IMG/VR virus record: IMGVR_UViG_3300005253_000487
Coordinates: 24,001 to 88,000 of that record
DNA from: a virus
Direction: 5' to 3' (one strand)
Length of the DNA stretch: 64,000 nt
In this document: in pieces, positions 7,086-18,322 of the stretch
Layout: each line of letters opens with the position of its first letter
How positions within the stretch are numbered: the first letter of the stretch is position 1
The notes under the pieces: model-generated
Databases searched by the model: none
What the model was told of the DNA's origin: nothing
What the model saw: only the letters and a program-made list of their open reading frames with translations
Made by a program: the position numbers and the translations under genes

Positions 7086-8070
7086 CCTCGCGGATGCGAT
7101 TGTTGTTAATCAAGGCGACAGCGAACACCTAATGTTCCGCTTCCACAATACGGCGCGCCGGATCGCGGATCAGTTTGGTCCGCAGACAGCGAGGGCGTGG
7201 GCGCGTGCAGTAGCCAATGTGCAGGACGCTATTGATGAGAAGGCCTTGCGCGCCGCGTTGGCTGCAAAGGATCTCGCGCAAGTGGACGCCGCTGTGAGTG
7301 CCTCCCGTTTCGGGAAGGCGTTGCAAGCACTGGAGGACCCATTTGCCCGCACGGCTGGTGCGACAGGGACAGCGAGTGCCGAGACGTTGGAGGAGGCGGG
7401 CTTCATCATGCAATTCAACGCCACGCATCCCAACGTGATTCTGTTTGCACGTGACCAGGCGGCGGCGCTAGTAGTGGACGTGACGGCAGATGTACGTGAA
7501 GCGATACGCACGGTGGTGGCGTTGGGGGCGCAAGAAGGGCTAACCATAGTAAAGCAAGCGCAGGCCATACGGCAGGTCGTAGGGCTACCCCCTCCCTGGG
7601 CTGAGGCACCCTTGCGCTTAGGTAAGGAGCTTAGGGAGGGACGGGCGGCAGCGGCCACAGGAAGGCGCTTATCTGCTACCACTAAGCAAGAGATCCGCCG
7701 TCGCATCTCTCGCGGGACAGTCACGGAGGCCTTCATCGAGCGGATGCAAGAGCGGTACAGTAAATCCCTTATCAATAGACGGGGTTTGAACATTGCGCGG
7801 ACCGAGAGTCTGCGTGCGGCCAATTTTGGACAGCAAGACAGTTGGGTGCAGGCGATGAGGCAGAAGGTCTTGCCACGGGACAGTAGGCGCTTCTGGATCG
7901 TTACCCCGGACGAGAAGCTCTCCGAAACACATGCACGCATTCCTGGTATGAATCCAAACGGGCGAAGTATGACCGAACCATTTCAAACAACTGAAGGTCC
8001 TTTTATGTTTCCACCTTCAAGGCCAAACTGCCGTTGCGGTATTGGCTTGGGGATAGGGCAGGGGCGATGA
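7078..8070 (+). CDS. minor head protein, Mu gpF-like (head morphogenesis)
   Basis: A 330-residue protein of the SPP1 gp7/Mu gpF family, which sits in the procapsid and helps assembly or DNA ejection. The diagnostic part is the C-terminal 60 residues: FWIVTPDEKLSETHARIPG, then GPFMFPPSRPNCRCGIGLGIG, where the conserved His and the P-x-C-R-C motif occur. The N-terminal 200 residues are helical and Ala-rich, as is usual. ATG 7078 is favoured over ATG 7039, whose extra codons overlap the small CPLCGG gene in another frame. Portal and terminase genes, which usually precede it, are not in the window. Confidence 0.8.
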   Translation: MLSLADAIVVNQGDSEHLMFRFHNTARRIADQFGPQTARAWARAVANVQDAIDEKALRAALAAKDLAQVDAAVSASRFGKALQALEDPFARTAGATGTASAETLEEAGFIMQFNATHPNVILFARDQAAALVVDVTADVREAIRTVVALGAQEGLTIVKQAQAIRQVVGLPPPWAEAPLRLGKELREGRAAAATGRRLSATTKQEIRRRISRGTVTEAFIERMQERYSKSLINRRGLNIARTESLRAANFGQQDSWVQAMRQKVLPRDSRRFWIVTPDEKLSETHARIPGMNPNGRSMTEPFQTTEGPFMFPPSRPNCRCGIGLGIGQGR

Positions 8071-8315
8071 AGAAGAAGGAGACGGCGGCGGAGTTGGTGA
8101 CGAGACACATGAGTACCCTTACACGGTTGACGGACTTGTGGCCAAGTCTCTCGGTCTCGGCACAACAGATGTTGTTGAAGCAGGTGCAATTGTTGGTGGG
8201 TGAGAAGTATAATGGCGTTATGGAATTGCATTGTACGATGGGTGGTGTGCGCCTGTTGCGTGCACCACGGGACTTCCGTCCTACCAATGGCGAGGGGTCA
8301 AGCAAAGAAAGGTAG
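8067..8315 (+). CDS. hypothetical protein (82 aa)
   Basis: ATG overlaps the stop of the head protein (ATGA). The first half is helical and basic (MKKKETAAELVTRHMSTL), with no metal or membrane motif. Not recognised; its place suggests a small virion or assembly protein. Confidence 0.55.
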   Translation: MKKKETAAELVTRHMSTLTRLTDLWPSLSVSAQQMLLKQVQLLVGEKYNGVMELHCTMGGVRLLRAPRDFRPTNGEGSSKER

Positions 8316-8318
8316 GTC

Positions 8319-8393
8319 TTGTTCTCAGTGCAAGATGCTACTATTGTTCGTTTGAATGGAGCCGCAGTTTTCATCACAGAAGGGGAGAAGTAG
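8319..8393 (+). CDS. possible 24-residue peptide
   Basis: A TTG preceded by AAAGGTAGG opens a 24-codon frame that exactly fills the gap between two genes and ends 3 bases before the next ATG. The product reads VQDATIVRLNGAAVF and ends EGEK. It may be real or a remnant. Confidence 0.3.
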   Translation: MFSVQDATIVRLNGAAVFITEGEK

Positions 8394-8396
8394 ACC

Positions 8397-8909
8397 ATGA
8401 CTACACAGACAAGGACGCTGGGTGTTGGGGAACCAGTGCTCCGCAATGGAGAGATGCATTTGGTTACTGACATGGTGAAGCGGTTTTCCCAGGAGGACGG
8501 GACACCCTTCATGCTGGTCGTGTATGAGAACACGGCCCACAAGGTCACAGCGCTTGCGAGCGATCAACGGTGGGACGATGAGCTGGGTTGTTGGTACTCG
8601 TGGGGTGTGGTGATTAGTAAAGCGGATCGTGCAATCGTGGCAGAGTTGCGCGATCGGGGTTTGTTACCTTGTCGTAAAACGCGCACACCAGGTAACCCAC
8701 CCGCCGGTGGAGAGCACCTCAATTTGTTCAAGGCGTTGTTCCACTTGAAGCCCGCGCAGTTTTGGAACGCTGCGATGGCGGAAGTGCGGAAGGGTGGCGA
8801 CCTCCCGGTTGAAGCACAGGCGGCCGTTGCGGCCTATACTGAACGTTACAAGCAACCTCTCAGCGAAGGTTACGCTGATCCAGATGCCGACGACTCGGTG
8901 GGGGAGTAA
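8397..8909 (+). CDS. hypothetical protein (170 aa)
   Basis: Not recognised. Acidic C-terminus (DPDADDSVGE) and a mixed alpha/beta N-terminal part. GGGGAG precedes the ATG. Position between the gpF-like protein and structural genes suggests a virion or scaffold-associated protein. Confidence 0.6.
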   Translation: MTTQTRTLGVGEPVLRNGEMHLVTDMVKRFSQEDGTPFMLVVYENTAHKVTALASDQRWDDELGCWYSWGVVISKADRAIVAELRDRGLLPCRKTRTPGNPPAGGEHLNLFKALFHLKPAQFWNAAMAEVRKGGDLPVEAQAAVAAYTERYKQPLSEGYADPDADDSVGE

Positions 8910-8912
8910 ACC

Positions 8913-9380
8913 ATGGCAGACTTTCATTACAACGAAGCGGCGAAGAAGGTTTACGACCAGACGTTGGATATGGTTGCCGACGCTGCGGTCAAGGTAGGCC
9001 TGTCTACGTCTGTACACGTTCCTATCAGGGACGACGACTTCCTGGACGAAGTGGGCGCCGATGATTTCATCGACGGCGAACTCACCGGTACGGGGTACAC
9101 CTCCGGTTTTGGTAACTCGGGGCGTAAGGCGTTGGCTTCTCGCGCCATTGTTGTTGACAAGCCCAACAACCGCGCCGAGTTTGATGCCGCTGATGTTACA
9201 TGGACTGGTATCGACGCAGGTACGGCAGCGCAAGCAACGATCATGAAAGAGATTACGAACGACGCTGCAAGTATAACGATTGCGAACATTGATTCGGGAG
9301 GCTTCCCAATTGTGACCAACGGCGGTGACCTCACGATTCAATGGAACGCGGAAGGCATCATTCAATTGCGGACCACTTAA
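8913..9380 (+). CDS. putative virion structural protein (155 aa)
   Basis: The middle and end are rich in Thr, Asp, Gly and beta strands (FDAADVTWTGIDAGTAAQAT, GGDLTIQWNAEGII), a pattern common in capsid-accessory and tail proteins that carry a jelly-roll or Ig-like fold. The N-terminal 30 residues are helical. It starts 4 bases after the upstream gene in a run of structural genes. No specific family assigned. Confidence 0.6.
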   Translation: MADFHYNEAAKKVYDQTLDMVADAAVKVGLSTSVHVPIRDDDFLDEVGADDFIDGELTGTGYTSGFGNSGRKALASRAIVVDKPNNRAEFDAADVTWTGIDAGTAAQATIMKEITNDAASITIANIDSGGFPIVTNGGDLTIQWNAEGIIQLRTT

Positions 9381-9400
9381 AAAGGCTAGATTGCCGAGGA

Positions 9401-10024
9401 ATGAAAATCTTCGTACAGTGGGCCAAGGCAACACGTCGGGCTTATCGGCAGATGGATTCTGCCGATTGGCCTAGCCTCCCCCGTAAGGCGGAACCCAAGG
9501 CGACTCGCACCCCGGTCTTTGATGAGGCTGGGCGTGTGGTGGACTTCAGCGGCGGTAAGGAAACCCTAGACGACGCGGACGGGTGGATTGATGGTGTGTG
9601 CGTCATGGGACGGCGGTGTTGGGGGGACCACGTTGCTGTTGAGGAAGTCGGGGATACGTTGCGGGTTATTATGTGGAACAACGATCCCGGCGACTACGCT
9701 CAGGATGAGATGACGGCGATGGTCTGGACATTTTATCCCGAGATCGTGGATTGGACTGTACGCTCAGGTGACGGAACGCTCCGCAACGTGGGGCCGCGTG
9801 AGGACCTCGATTGGTACATGAGTCCCACACGCAAGGCTGAGTTGGCAGCCGCAGGAACCTTGCCACTGCTAGTTGGTAGTGGTGAGTTTGCTCGCGTCCT
9901 TCCCTATGTTGATTTCGTGCCGCCTCCTCCTGCAAAAACACTTCACGGTATTTGGCTCCTTCAAGACGTGAGTGACGCTTTGGCGGCAGTACCGACTCCA
10001 GGTTATCGGGAGTGGTTCAAGTGA
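9401..10024 (+). CDS. hypothetical structural-module protein (207 aa)
   Basis: ATG 9401 follows GCCGAGGA; upstream codons in frame lie in the previous gene. The protein has a mixed fold with Trp-rich stretches (MVWTFYPEIVDWTVRSGDG) and a proline run near the end (FVPPPP). No known domain is seen. The stop overlaps the next GTG, so the two are probably coupled. Confidence 0.6.
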   Translation: MKIFVQWAKATRRAYRQMDSADWPSLPRKAEPKATRTPVFDEAGRVVDFSGGKETLDDADGWIDGVCVMGRRCWGDHVAVEEVGDTLRVIMWNNDPGDYAQDEMTAMVWTFYPEIVDWTVRSGDGTLRNVGPREDLDWYMSPTRKAELAAAGTLPLLVGSGEFARVLPYVDFVPPPPAKTLHGIWLLQDVSDALAAVPTPGYREWFK

Positions 10025-10569
10025 CCATTACTTATGAGTTTGATGGTGCTACTGGTTTTGATAGTGGTTGTACACCGGCAACAGCTTTTAACAAAAATGC
10101 GCGCCTGGGGCGAATTGACTCGACCTTTTTAAGCCGACTCATTCCCCCGGCCACAACAGATGAAATCAGTATGTCTTGGACGACACCTGGGGGCGAGCCC
10201 GGCTTTGCCGACTGGCCTCTTGGTGCTTATGTCGCGCGCATTAATATCAATGCTATTGACTCCGTCGCCAGTATTAAGTTTCAGCTTTTACGCGTGCAGT
10301 CTGGGTGTACAGTAGACGAGACGTTGGGAACGTCCGGCTCTGTCTCTACAACAGGCAATAAGACTTTTACTGTTAACACGGACCCCACGTCTGGGGCGGC
10401 GGGTGATAGATTTCAGTGCCGGATCCTTGGTTCTAACAGCGACCTACACATGACCCAAAATTTCACTATTAACCCAGATATTTCGACCCGATCTGTGATC
10501 GAAGGGCCTTGGTCAGTCGGGGGCATTGCTATTCCTATTGTTTATCACCACCGCCAGAGGAATTTTTAG
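10021..10569 (+). CDS. beta-rich virion protein (182 aa)
   Basis: GTG 10021 overlaps the upstream TGA. The chain is rich in Thr/Ser/Gly with regular strands (VTITYEFDGATGF, NKTFTVNTDPTSG) and ends basic and aromatic (HHRQRNF), as in head or tail decoration proteins. No exact family recognised. Confidence 0.55.
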   Translation: MTITYEFDGATGFDSGCTPATAFNKNARLGRIDSTFLSRLIPPATTDEISMSWTTPGGEPGFADWPLGAYVARININAIDSVASIKFQLLRVQSGCTVDETLGTSGSVSTTGNKTFTVNTDPTSGAAGDRFQCRILGSNSDLHMTQNFTINPDISTRSVIEGPWSVGGIAIPIVYHHRQRNF

Positions 10570-12168
10570 ATGAGCTTCCAGGGTTTTCTAAGACAATCCA
10601 CAGCCGTAGATGTGAAGATTGGGCCGTTCGTTGATAGTGGTGACGGCGATGCGGAGGAAACTGGACTGACAATAGCTCAGGCCGATGTGCTTCTTAGTAA
10701 GAACGGGCAGACTGGGGCGCAAAAGAATGATGCGACTTCCTGTGCGCATGCCGAAGACGGGATGTATAACTGTGAGTTAGATGCGACTGACACGGACACC
10801 GTAGGGCAACTCACGCTGGGAGTTCATGTGGCAGGTGCTCTCTTCGTCCGTCACGATTGGCAGGTTGTTGAGGAGGCCGTGTATGGTCGGGATTACGCTT
10901 CTGGAGCAACTGGGGTTGATCCCGATTGGACAAACGCCGGTCGGTTGGATGCGATCTTGGACATTATCGCCGCCGATGTGGTCAATATCGACGGCGCGGC
11001 AATGCGGGGCACGGACGGTGCCAACACCACAACACCACCGACAGCCGGTACGATAGCCGACGCGGTACAGGATGAGCCTATTGAGGGTCATGTTGTACAA
11101 GGTACTACGGGTTGGGCAACGGCACTTGCTGTCTACGCCGGTCCCGATGGTCCAGGTATTTACATTGATAGCGGCGCGGGCAATACAAATACCGTTGTTG
11201 GTACAGACGGTACTGAGATCAATCCCGTCTCGACGTTTGCAGCAGCCCGCACACTGGCTAACGCATTGGGCTTGAAGATTTACTACCTGGAGGGTAATTC
11301 CGATATTACTCTCGCGGCCACACATGTTGACTGGGAATTTATAGGCATCGGTAGTGTGTCTGATAACGTTGTCAATCTCGGAAGCCAGGACGTGAGTCGG
11401 TCCTTGTTCCGAAACCTGACACTCGAAGGCATACAAGGCGGCACGGGTAGGATCACCGCCCGTGACTGCGCACTCCAAGACCCCGGTGCGGGTGCTACAA
11501 CACTACATATGTTCGCTGAGCGGTGTGGATTTGTTGACCGTATCGAAGTGGATACGAGTAACGACAACGTGTTCGATCAATGCTTTTCATTGGTCGCAGG
11601 CACCGCTGCTCCCGTGATTGTTGCGACGGGTGCAGCGGGTACAATATCGGTGAGACACTACAGCGGTGGACTAGAGTTTGAGTCGTTATCCGCCTCACAT
11701 AACGTCACGTGGGAGGGCATTGGTCAGATCATCTTCAACGCCAACTGCAACGTTAATGCAAATGTCAGTGTTCGTGGTGTTGGCGCGATTATCGACAACA
11801 CGGCCGGAATGGCTGCGCTGACCGAGACGTCATTGGTTAACATGACCAAGATCAACACCGAGTGTGATACAGCCCTCAGTGACATGGGGTTCTCTTCGCC
11901 TAGGAAGAACGTCGCGCTGGCGGACATCTCTGTCTTCATGGTGGCCTCAAGCGACCATGTTACGCCAAAGACGGGGCTAACCCTCACGGTAACCCGATCG
12001 CTCGACGGGGGTGCGTTTGGCGCGGGCACAGGGTCTGCTGCCGAGATCGCCAATGGCATGTACCAGTACGACGCCAGCCAGGCCGATATGAATGCCGATG
12101 TGGTGATCTTCCGGTTCACCGGCACTGACGCGGACGATACCTTCCTCACCATTCATACGCGCTCGTGA
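10570..12168 (+). CDS. large beta-rich structural protein with beta-helix-like core (532 aa)
   Basis: Residues 1-~100 (FLRQSTAVDVKIGPFVDSG onward) and the last ~85 (LADISVFMVASSDHVTPKTG onward) are two copies of a similar domain that resembles the N-terminal domain of BppU-type baseplate proteins. Between them, about 200-420, lies a region of short repeating strands (SLFRNLTLEGIQGGTGRI, NVTWEGIGQIIFNANCN) that suggests a right-handed beta-helix as in tail spikes. No lyase residues can be named. The TAG/ATG junction with the upstream gene is tight. It may be a fibre, spike or capsid fibre given its place before the protease. Confidence 0.6.
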   Translation: MSFQGFLRQSTAVDVKIGPFVDSGDGDAEETGLTIAQADVLLSKNGQTGAQKNDATSCAHAEDGMYNCELDATDTDTVGQLTLGVHVAGALFVRHDWQVVEEAVYGRDYASGATGVDPDWTNAGRLDAILDIIAADVVNIDGAAMRGTDGANTTTPPTAGTIADAVQDEPIEGHVVQGTTGWATALAVYAGPDGPGIYIDSGAGNTNTVVGTDGTEINPVSTFAAARTLANALGLKIYYLEGNSDITLAATHVDWEFIGIGSVSDNVVNLGSQDVSRSLFRNLTLEGIQGGTGRITARDCALQDPGAGATTLHMFAERCGFVDRIEVDTSNDNVFDQCFSLVAGTAAPVIVATGAAGTISVRHYSGGLEFESLSASHNVTWEGIGQIIFNANCNVNANVSVRGVGAIIDNTAGMAALTETSLVNMTKINTECDTALSDMGFSSPRKNVALADISVFMVASSDHVTPKTGLTLTVTRSLDGGAFGAGTGSAAEIANGMYQYDASQADMNADVVIFRFTGTDADDTFLTIHTRS

Positions 12169-13658
12169 TCCTTTACTGGCAGAACCACGTCGCGGCTTTT
12201 GTAGGTGCTCACCGTTACCTGACGGTGGGCATTTTCACACAACCCTTGCAACATGCTTCCGCGCTTGCAGCGACCACCGTTACACCTTCACCAGTGGTCC
12301 TGACGTTGGTGCCAGCAACTCCGACCTTGGTGGCGGGCGCTGTAACCGTTACGCCTAGTCCGGTTGTGGCTACCATCACCCCCGTCGCGCCCACGTTGGT
12401 CGCAGGGGAAGTAACGTTGCTACCTGATCCAGTCATTGCTTCGTTTGTTGTTGGTATACCCACGTTGGTGGCGGGGGAAGCAACACTCTTACCTAATGCC
12501 GTCGTGGCCGCATTTGTTGTTGCCTCGCCCATCGTTACCAACGCGCAGACGATTAATCCCAGCGCCGTCATCGCAACCTTTGCGATAGGAGCACCAACGT
12601 TGGTGGCGGGAGTAGCAACGCTGACGCCGAGTGCTGTCGTGACTACGTTTGTAATTGCGGCACCCATATTAGTAGCGGGAGTAGTAACGTTGACACCTGA
12701 TGCTCTGGTTGCTACGTTTGCAATCGCAGCACCTACGTTGACCCCAGGTGTAGTGACGTTGACGCCCGATGCTGTGATTGCGACATTCGTAGTCACTGTG
12801 CCCACGGCTGTCTTTATCCAGTCACCCAGTCCAGTGATAGCAACGTTTGTTGTGGTGACACCGGCTATACTCACAGGTGGTGCGCTAACACCTAATGTGG
12901 TGGTCGCGTCATTCGTAATTACTGCGCCCACGACTATCTTTATTCAGACGCCTAGTCCAATCATTGCCACGTTTGCGCTAGCAGCACCTACTCTTGTTCC
13001 TGGAGGCATTACAGTTACACCGGATGCAGTGATCATAACACTTGTGATAGGGGTGCCAACTCTTGTTGTGGGGACTGTAACAATGGCACCGAACGCCGTG
13101 GTGGCCACGTTTGCGTTTGTGCCGCCCACCGTCCTCCTAGGTCAAACTGTAACGCCAGGCACCGTAGTCACAACATTCGCGCTCGCTACTCCGACGATGG
13201 TGGCAGGTCCCGTAACAATGATGCCCGCTGCGGTGGCCACTACGTTTGCTGTTGCAGGGCCAACACTCGCTGTAGGAGCAGTGACGTTGACGCCAAGTGC
13301 CATTGTGACAACGTTTGTGGTGCTTGCGCCTACTACAATCTTCATCCAACAACCTAGTGCCATTGTAATGACGTTTGCTATTACAGCGCCAGCATTGATA
13401 GCAGGTGAAGCCACGCTGTTACCCGATGCTGTAATAGTCACATTCGTTATCGCTGTACCGCAGCTCCGGGAGACGGTGAAACCCAGCGTCGTTGTTGCGA
13501 CGTGGTTTGTTGCTGCACCTACTACAGTGCTTGGAACAGCACTTACCCCTTCCGTTGTGTCTGCCACACTTGCCATCACTGCTCCCGCTTTAGTGGCGGG
13601 AGCAGTGACGTTGACGCCCAATGCAGCGATTGCGCCTTTTCCCATTGTCACCCCATAA
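12165..13658 (+). CDS. Val/Thr/Ala/Pro repeat protein (497 aa), ends at in-frame TAA
   Basis: GTG overlaps the previous stop. After about 35 ordinary residues the protein is a tandem array of units of roughly 22 residues with the pattern T-L-x-P-x-A-V-[IV]-A-T-F-x-[IV]-x-x-P-T-L-V-x-G-x; some units carry an alternative linker with TxFIQxPSP. Strict alternation of hydrophobic residues suggests a beta-solenoid or fibre stalk. The TAA at 13656-13658 falls inside the array, and the same frame continues with more units to 14198, so the gene appears interrupted. Nothing enzymatic is seen. Confidence 0.7.
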   Translation: MILYWQNHVAAFVGAHRYLTVGIFTQPLQHASALAATTVTPSPVVLTLVPATPTLVAGAVTVTPSPVVATITPVAPTLVAGEVTLLPDPVIASFVVGIPTLVAGEATLLPNAVVAAFVVASPIVTNAQTINPSAVIATFAIGAPTLVAGVATLTPSAVVTTFVIAAPILVAGVVTLTPDALVATFAIAAPTLTPGVVTLTPDAVIATFVVTVPTAVFIQSPSPVIATFVVVTPAILTGGALTPNVVVASFVITAPTTIFIQTPSPIIATFALAAPTLVPGGITVTPDAVIITLVIGVPTLVVGTVTMAPNAVVATFAFVPPTVLLGQTVTPGTVVTTFALATPTMVAGPVTMMPAAVATTFAVAGPTLAVGAVTLTPSAIVTTFVVLAPTTIFIQQPSAIVMTFAITAPALIAGEATLLPDAVIVTFVIAVPQLRETVKPSVVVATWFVAAPTTVLGTALTPSVVSATLAITAPALVAGAVTLTPNAAIAPFPIVTP

Positions 13659-13985
13659 CCCTTTGTTGATTTTACCGCCACACCTTCGCCCGTGCTAGCG
13701 AGCTTCACTGTAGCATCCCCAACATTGGCGCTCGGTGCGGTAACACTCACACCCACACCCGTGTCAGCGGTATTTGCAGTCACCTCCCCCACGCCTAAAG
13801 TTACAACAACCCCGGGCACAGTGATTACGCGTTTTGTTGTCACAACACCAATTGCCCGTCTTACAGTAAAGCCCGCGGCGGTGGTAGCAACGTGGACGGT
13901 AGCAAGTCCGACATTGGTGCCCGGAGGGGCGACACTATCCCCGGGTGCTGTGGTCATGCGTCTTGTGGTCACGACGCCTACGTTA
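12270..13985 (+). repeat. tandem ~66-bp coding repeats
   Basis: About two dozen degenerate units of about 66 bases encode the 22-residue protein repeat. Recurrent blocks such as GTGACGTTGACGCC and GCGACGTTTG recur at regular spacing. The array runs through the TAA at 13656. Confidence 0.7.
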
Positions 13986-14198
13986 GTATATCATATCATT
14001 ATCTTTGGAGGTGTAGCTGCCGCTGTTCCTTGTTTCGGTGGGAGTGTGGCAGTATCGGCGGCCTGCTTTGGGGGTAATGTGTTAGAGGCGGTGGCCTGCT
14101 TCGGCGGTAGTGTGGCAGTATCGGCAGCCGTAGAGGGGGGTGGAGTGGCGGCATCTGCCGGCGTACAAGGTGGTGGTGTAGCGGTGCCAGAACCTTAG
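13659..14198 (+). pseudogene. downstream in-frame continuation of the repeat protein
   Basis: The 180 codons after the TAA stay in the frame of the upstream gene and continue the same repeats (ATPSPVLASFTVASPTLALG and further units) up to about 13990. They then change to a second repeat of about 11-14 residues built on CFGGSVAVSAA and end GGGVAVPEP. The only possible own start is a GTG at 13692 with no ribosome binding site. Either a nonsense mutation has split the gene, the stop is read through, or this is an assembly error. Confidence 0.55.
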
Positions 14199-14207
14199 GA
14201 GAGGTTG

Positions 14208-14522
14208 ATGACTATATATCGTACTAATGACACCAATTTAGTTACCGATGTGCTGACGGACCCGGCTGGCGATCCTATCACCGTTGGTACGGTGAACGCC
14301 GAAGTTTTCAATGAGGCGGGAACGGAGAGCTTGATTGCTAGTGCAGCGATGGTGCATGACGCGGGCGGGGTGTGGAAGAGGAAGTTGGAAGCGGACGTGG
14401 TTGATACCATACCCGTAGGCACCAAGCGTGTTCTTGTTCGGGTCACCGTTGGGAGCCCAGTAGACGCCACGTTTGAACGTATCGAACAGGTGCGTGACAG
14501 ACGTGCAGCAGAAGTGGTATAG
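14208..14522 (+). CDS. small beta-sandwich phage structural protein (104 aa)
   Basis: ATG 14208 follows AGGAGAGG. The start (MTIYRTNDTNLVTDVLTDPAG) and Ig-like pattern resemble the repeated terminal domains of the 10570-12168 protein and BppU N-terminal-like domains of other phages. Probably an adaptor or decoration component. It is followed by the largest non-coding gap of the + strand. Confidence 0.55.
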   Translation: MTIYRTNDTNLVTDVLTDPAGDPITVGTVNAEVFNEAGTESLIASAAMVHDAGGVWKRKLEADVVDTIPVGTKRVLVRVTVGSPVDATFERIEQVRDRRAAEVV

Positions 14523-16514
<1,992 letters not shown>

Positions 16515-16515
<1 letters not shown>

Positions 16516-17966
16516 TGCCGAACACCATCCTGGTGAAAGGCGATTTGGTTGCGAAGGAGGCGGAGGCGTCCAGCGCCATCACCCCGGGCGACCTTGTGGA
16601 GTACGGGGGCGTCAATGACCTGCAGACGCACGGCACAGCGGGTGGGCCGGCGCGTAAGGCATTCGCCCTCGAGAACGATCTTGTCGGTAAGGGCGTCGGC
16701 CTCACGGGCGACGACTATGCGGCCGGTGAGACCGTGCGGTACGGGATTCCTCAGCCTGGCGCGGAGGTCAACGCCATCCTGAACTACCCCGAGAATGTAA
16801 CCAAGGGTGATCCCTTGGTCAGTGGAGGCGACGGCGGACTGGTTGCCTTCATCGAGTCCACCCACGAAGCGGGTGTCATTGTGGCATACGCGGCGGAAGA
16901 CAAAGACAATTCGGCCGGTGGTGCGGCGGTTCGCATCATTGCTGAAGGAGCGGAGGCGGAAGGGGGATCTGTCATGGAACAACAGTTTAGACTAGTTGGC
17001 GCAGAGGATCTGCTCGCTCGAGGCGTAACTAACCTCGCACAGCTACGGCCGATCCTTGCAGCAAACGCCGATCCGCTTCAAGTCCATAACGCTACCCTGC
17101 GGAAGGACGAGTGGGAACAGATCGACGAGCGGGTCAATCAGGTGATGCGGGAACGCCTCACCGTCGCAGACGACCTGCGCGCCAAGGGGCTTGTGACGCC
17201 TGTTGGCTTGGGCACCACGTTGCGTGTAACGGAGCGGTTGGAAGACTTCGAAGACGCGGACGTTTCCTACGATGGCGACACAGCACCGACGAAGGACCGT
17301 CCCAGTTTCCTGCGGGACACCATCCCGGTGCCTGTTGTGTCGAAGGACTTCTCAGTCAGTTGGAGGCAACTCGAAGCGTCTCGCACGCGTGGAGAGCCTC
17401 TCGACACCACGGCCGCAGGTCTTGCGACCCGCAAGGTGCGGGATAAGTTGCAGGACTTGATCGTGAACGGGTTTGGACACGGACCGGACGGGTCCACCAT
17501 CCCCGGGCTTGCTAACGCGGCCAATAGGCAACAGGTGTCGTTGACCATCGATTGGGACGCGTCGGGCGCAACGATCATCGCCGATGTACTGCGGATGTTG
17601 GAAGCAGCATACGCGGTCAGCCTCTTCGGACCCTTCACCCTGTACGTACCCAAGAACTACTGGGCGACGTTGCAGGATGACTACAGTACGGACAAGGGTG
17701 AGAAGACGTTCATCCAGCGCATCCTGGCTTTCGAAGATATCGAAGCCGTGCGGCCGCTGGACACGTTGGCGGATGACAACGTGATCATGGTGCAGATGAC
17801 CGAGGACGTGATCGACTTGTCCGAGGCGCAGTCCATCACCACCGTGCAGTGGGAGAAGAACCCGTTCGTAACGATGTTCCGGGTTCTGATGGTTGGAGGT
17901 CCGCACATCAAGTCGATCGAGAACGAAGCGGGCACCACCATTCATGGAATTATACATCTTTCGTAA
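16515..17966 (+). CDS. major capsid protein with N-terminal decoration-like domain (483 aa)
   Basis: Residues ~1-150 (ILVKGDLVAKEAEASSAITP, VKGVGLT-type turns, HEAGVIVAYAAED) resemble head decoration/stabilising proteins of the DUF2190 type. From residue 154 (MEQQFRLVG) the chain is an HK97-fold capsid similar to encapsulin/linocin-like proteins: VVSKDFSVSWRQLEASR, LDTTAAGLATRKVRDKLQD, NGFGHGPDGSTIPGL, then AYAVSLFGPFTLYVPKNYW. ATG 16975, with AAGGGGG upstream, could start a separate 330-residue capsid protein, so the gene may give both a fusion and a short form. It would be the most abundant virion protein. Confidence 0.8.
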
Positions 17967-17977
17967 ACGGGCGGACG

Positions 17978-18322
17978 ATGCCGCGGTATAAGAACATTGG
18001 GCATTCCTTGTGGCGGCGGCCGACTGGTGAGGCGGTCCCGCCTGGGGGAACCTTTGAGGCAACACCCCGAGAGCACCAACGGATTAAACGCCGTGGGTAT
18101 CACGGGCGATTGCAGCGGGTGGAGGATGTACCCGCTGCCTCCTCAAGTGGTAGTGACAAGCCCACAGATCAATCACCTGCTACAAGCTCCGCTGCCAAAG
18201 AGTTGCGCGCCGAGTGGACGTTGCGTATGGAGCCCGCAAAGTATTTGAAGTTGCACGGCAGCGGAGGACATGCACCACTCGCCCGGCAGATCGTGGCCGC
18301 GGAGGAAGAGGGCGCCTCATGA
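17978..18322 (+). CDS. hypothetical head-module protein (114 aa), paralogue of the next gene
   Basis: ATG 17978 is the first in frame after the capsid stop. N-terminal half basic; middle is Ser/Ala/Asp-rich linker. The last 45 residues share a motif with the next gene: E-W-x-[LI]-x-M-x-P-x-x-Y-x-[RK]-L-H, then G-x-H-A-x-L-A-R-x-x-V-A-x-A-E-E. The function is unknown; such short proteins between capsid and connector often bind the head interior or act as Rho-N-like adaptors. Confidence 0.6.
   Translation: MPRYKNIGHSLWRRPTGEAVPPGGTFEATPREHQRIKRRGYHGRLQRVEDVPAASSSGSDKPTDQSPATSSAAKELRAEWTLRMEPAKYLKLHGSGGHAPLARQIVAAEEEGAS

Noticed and set aside
12270-13985. Repeat array as a CRISPR
   Set aside because: Units are degenerate, in frame, and code for a periodic protein; no identical repeats with unique spacers and no cas genes.
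10570-14198. Diversity-generating retroelement target region
   Set aside because: No reverse transcriptase and no template/variable repeat pair with adenine changes was seen in the window.
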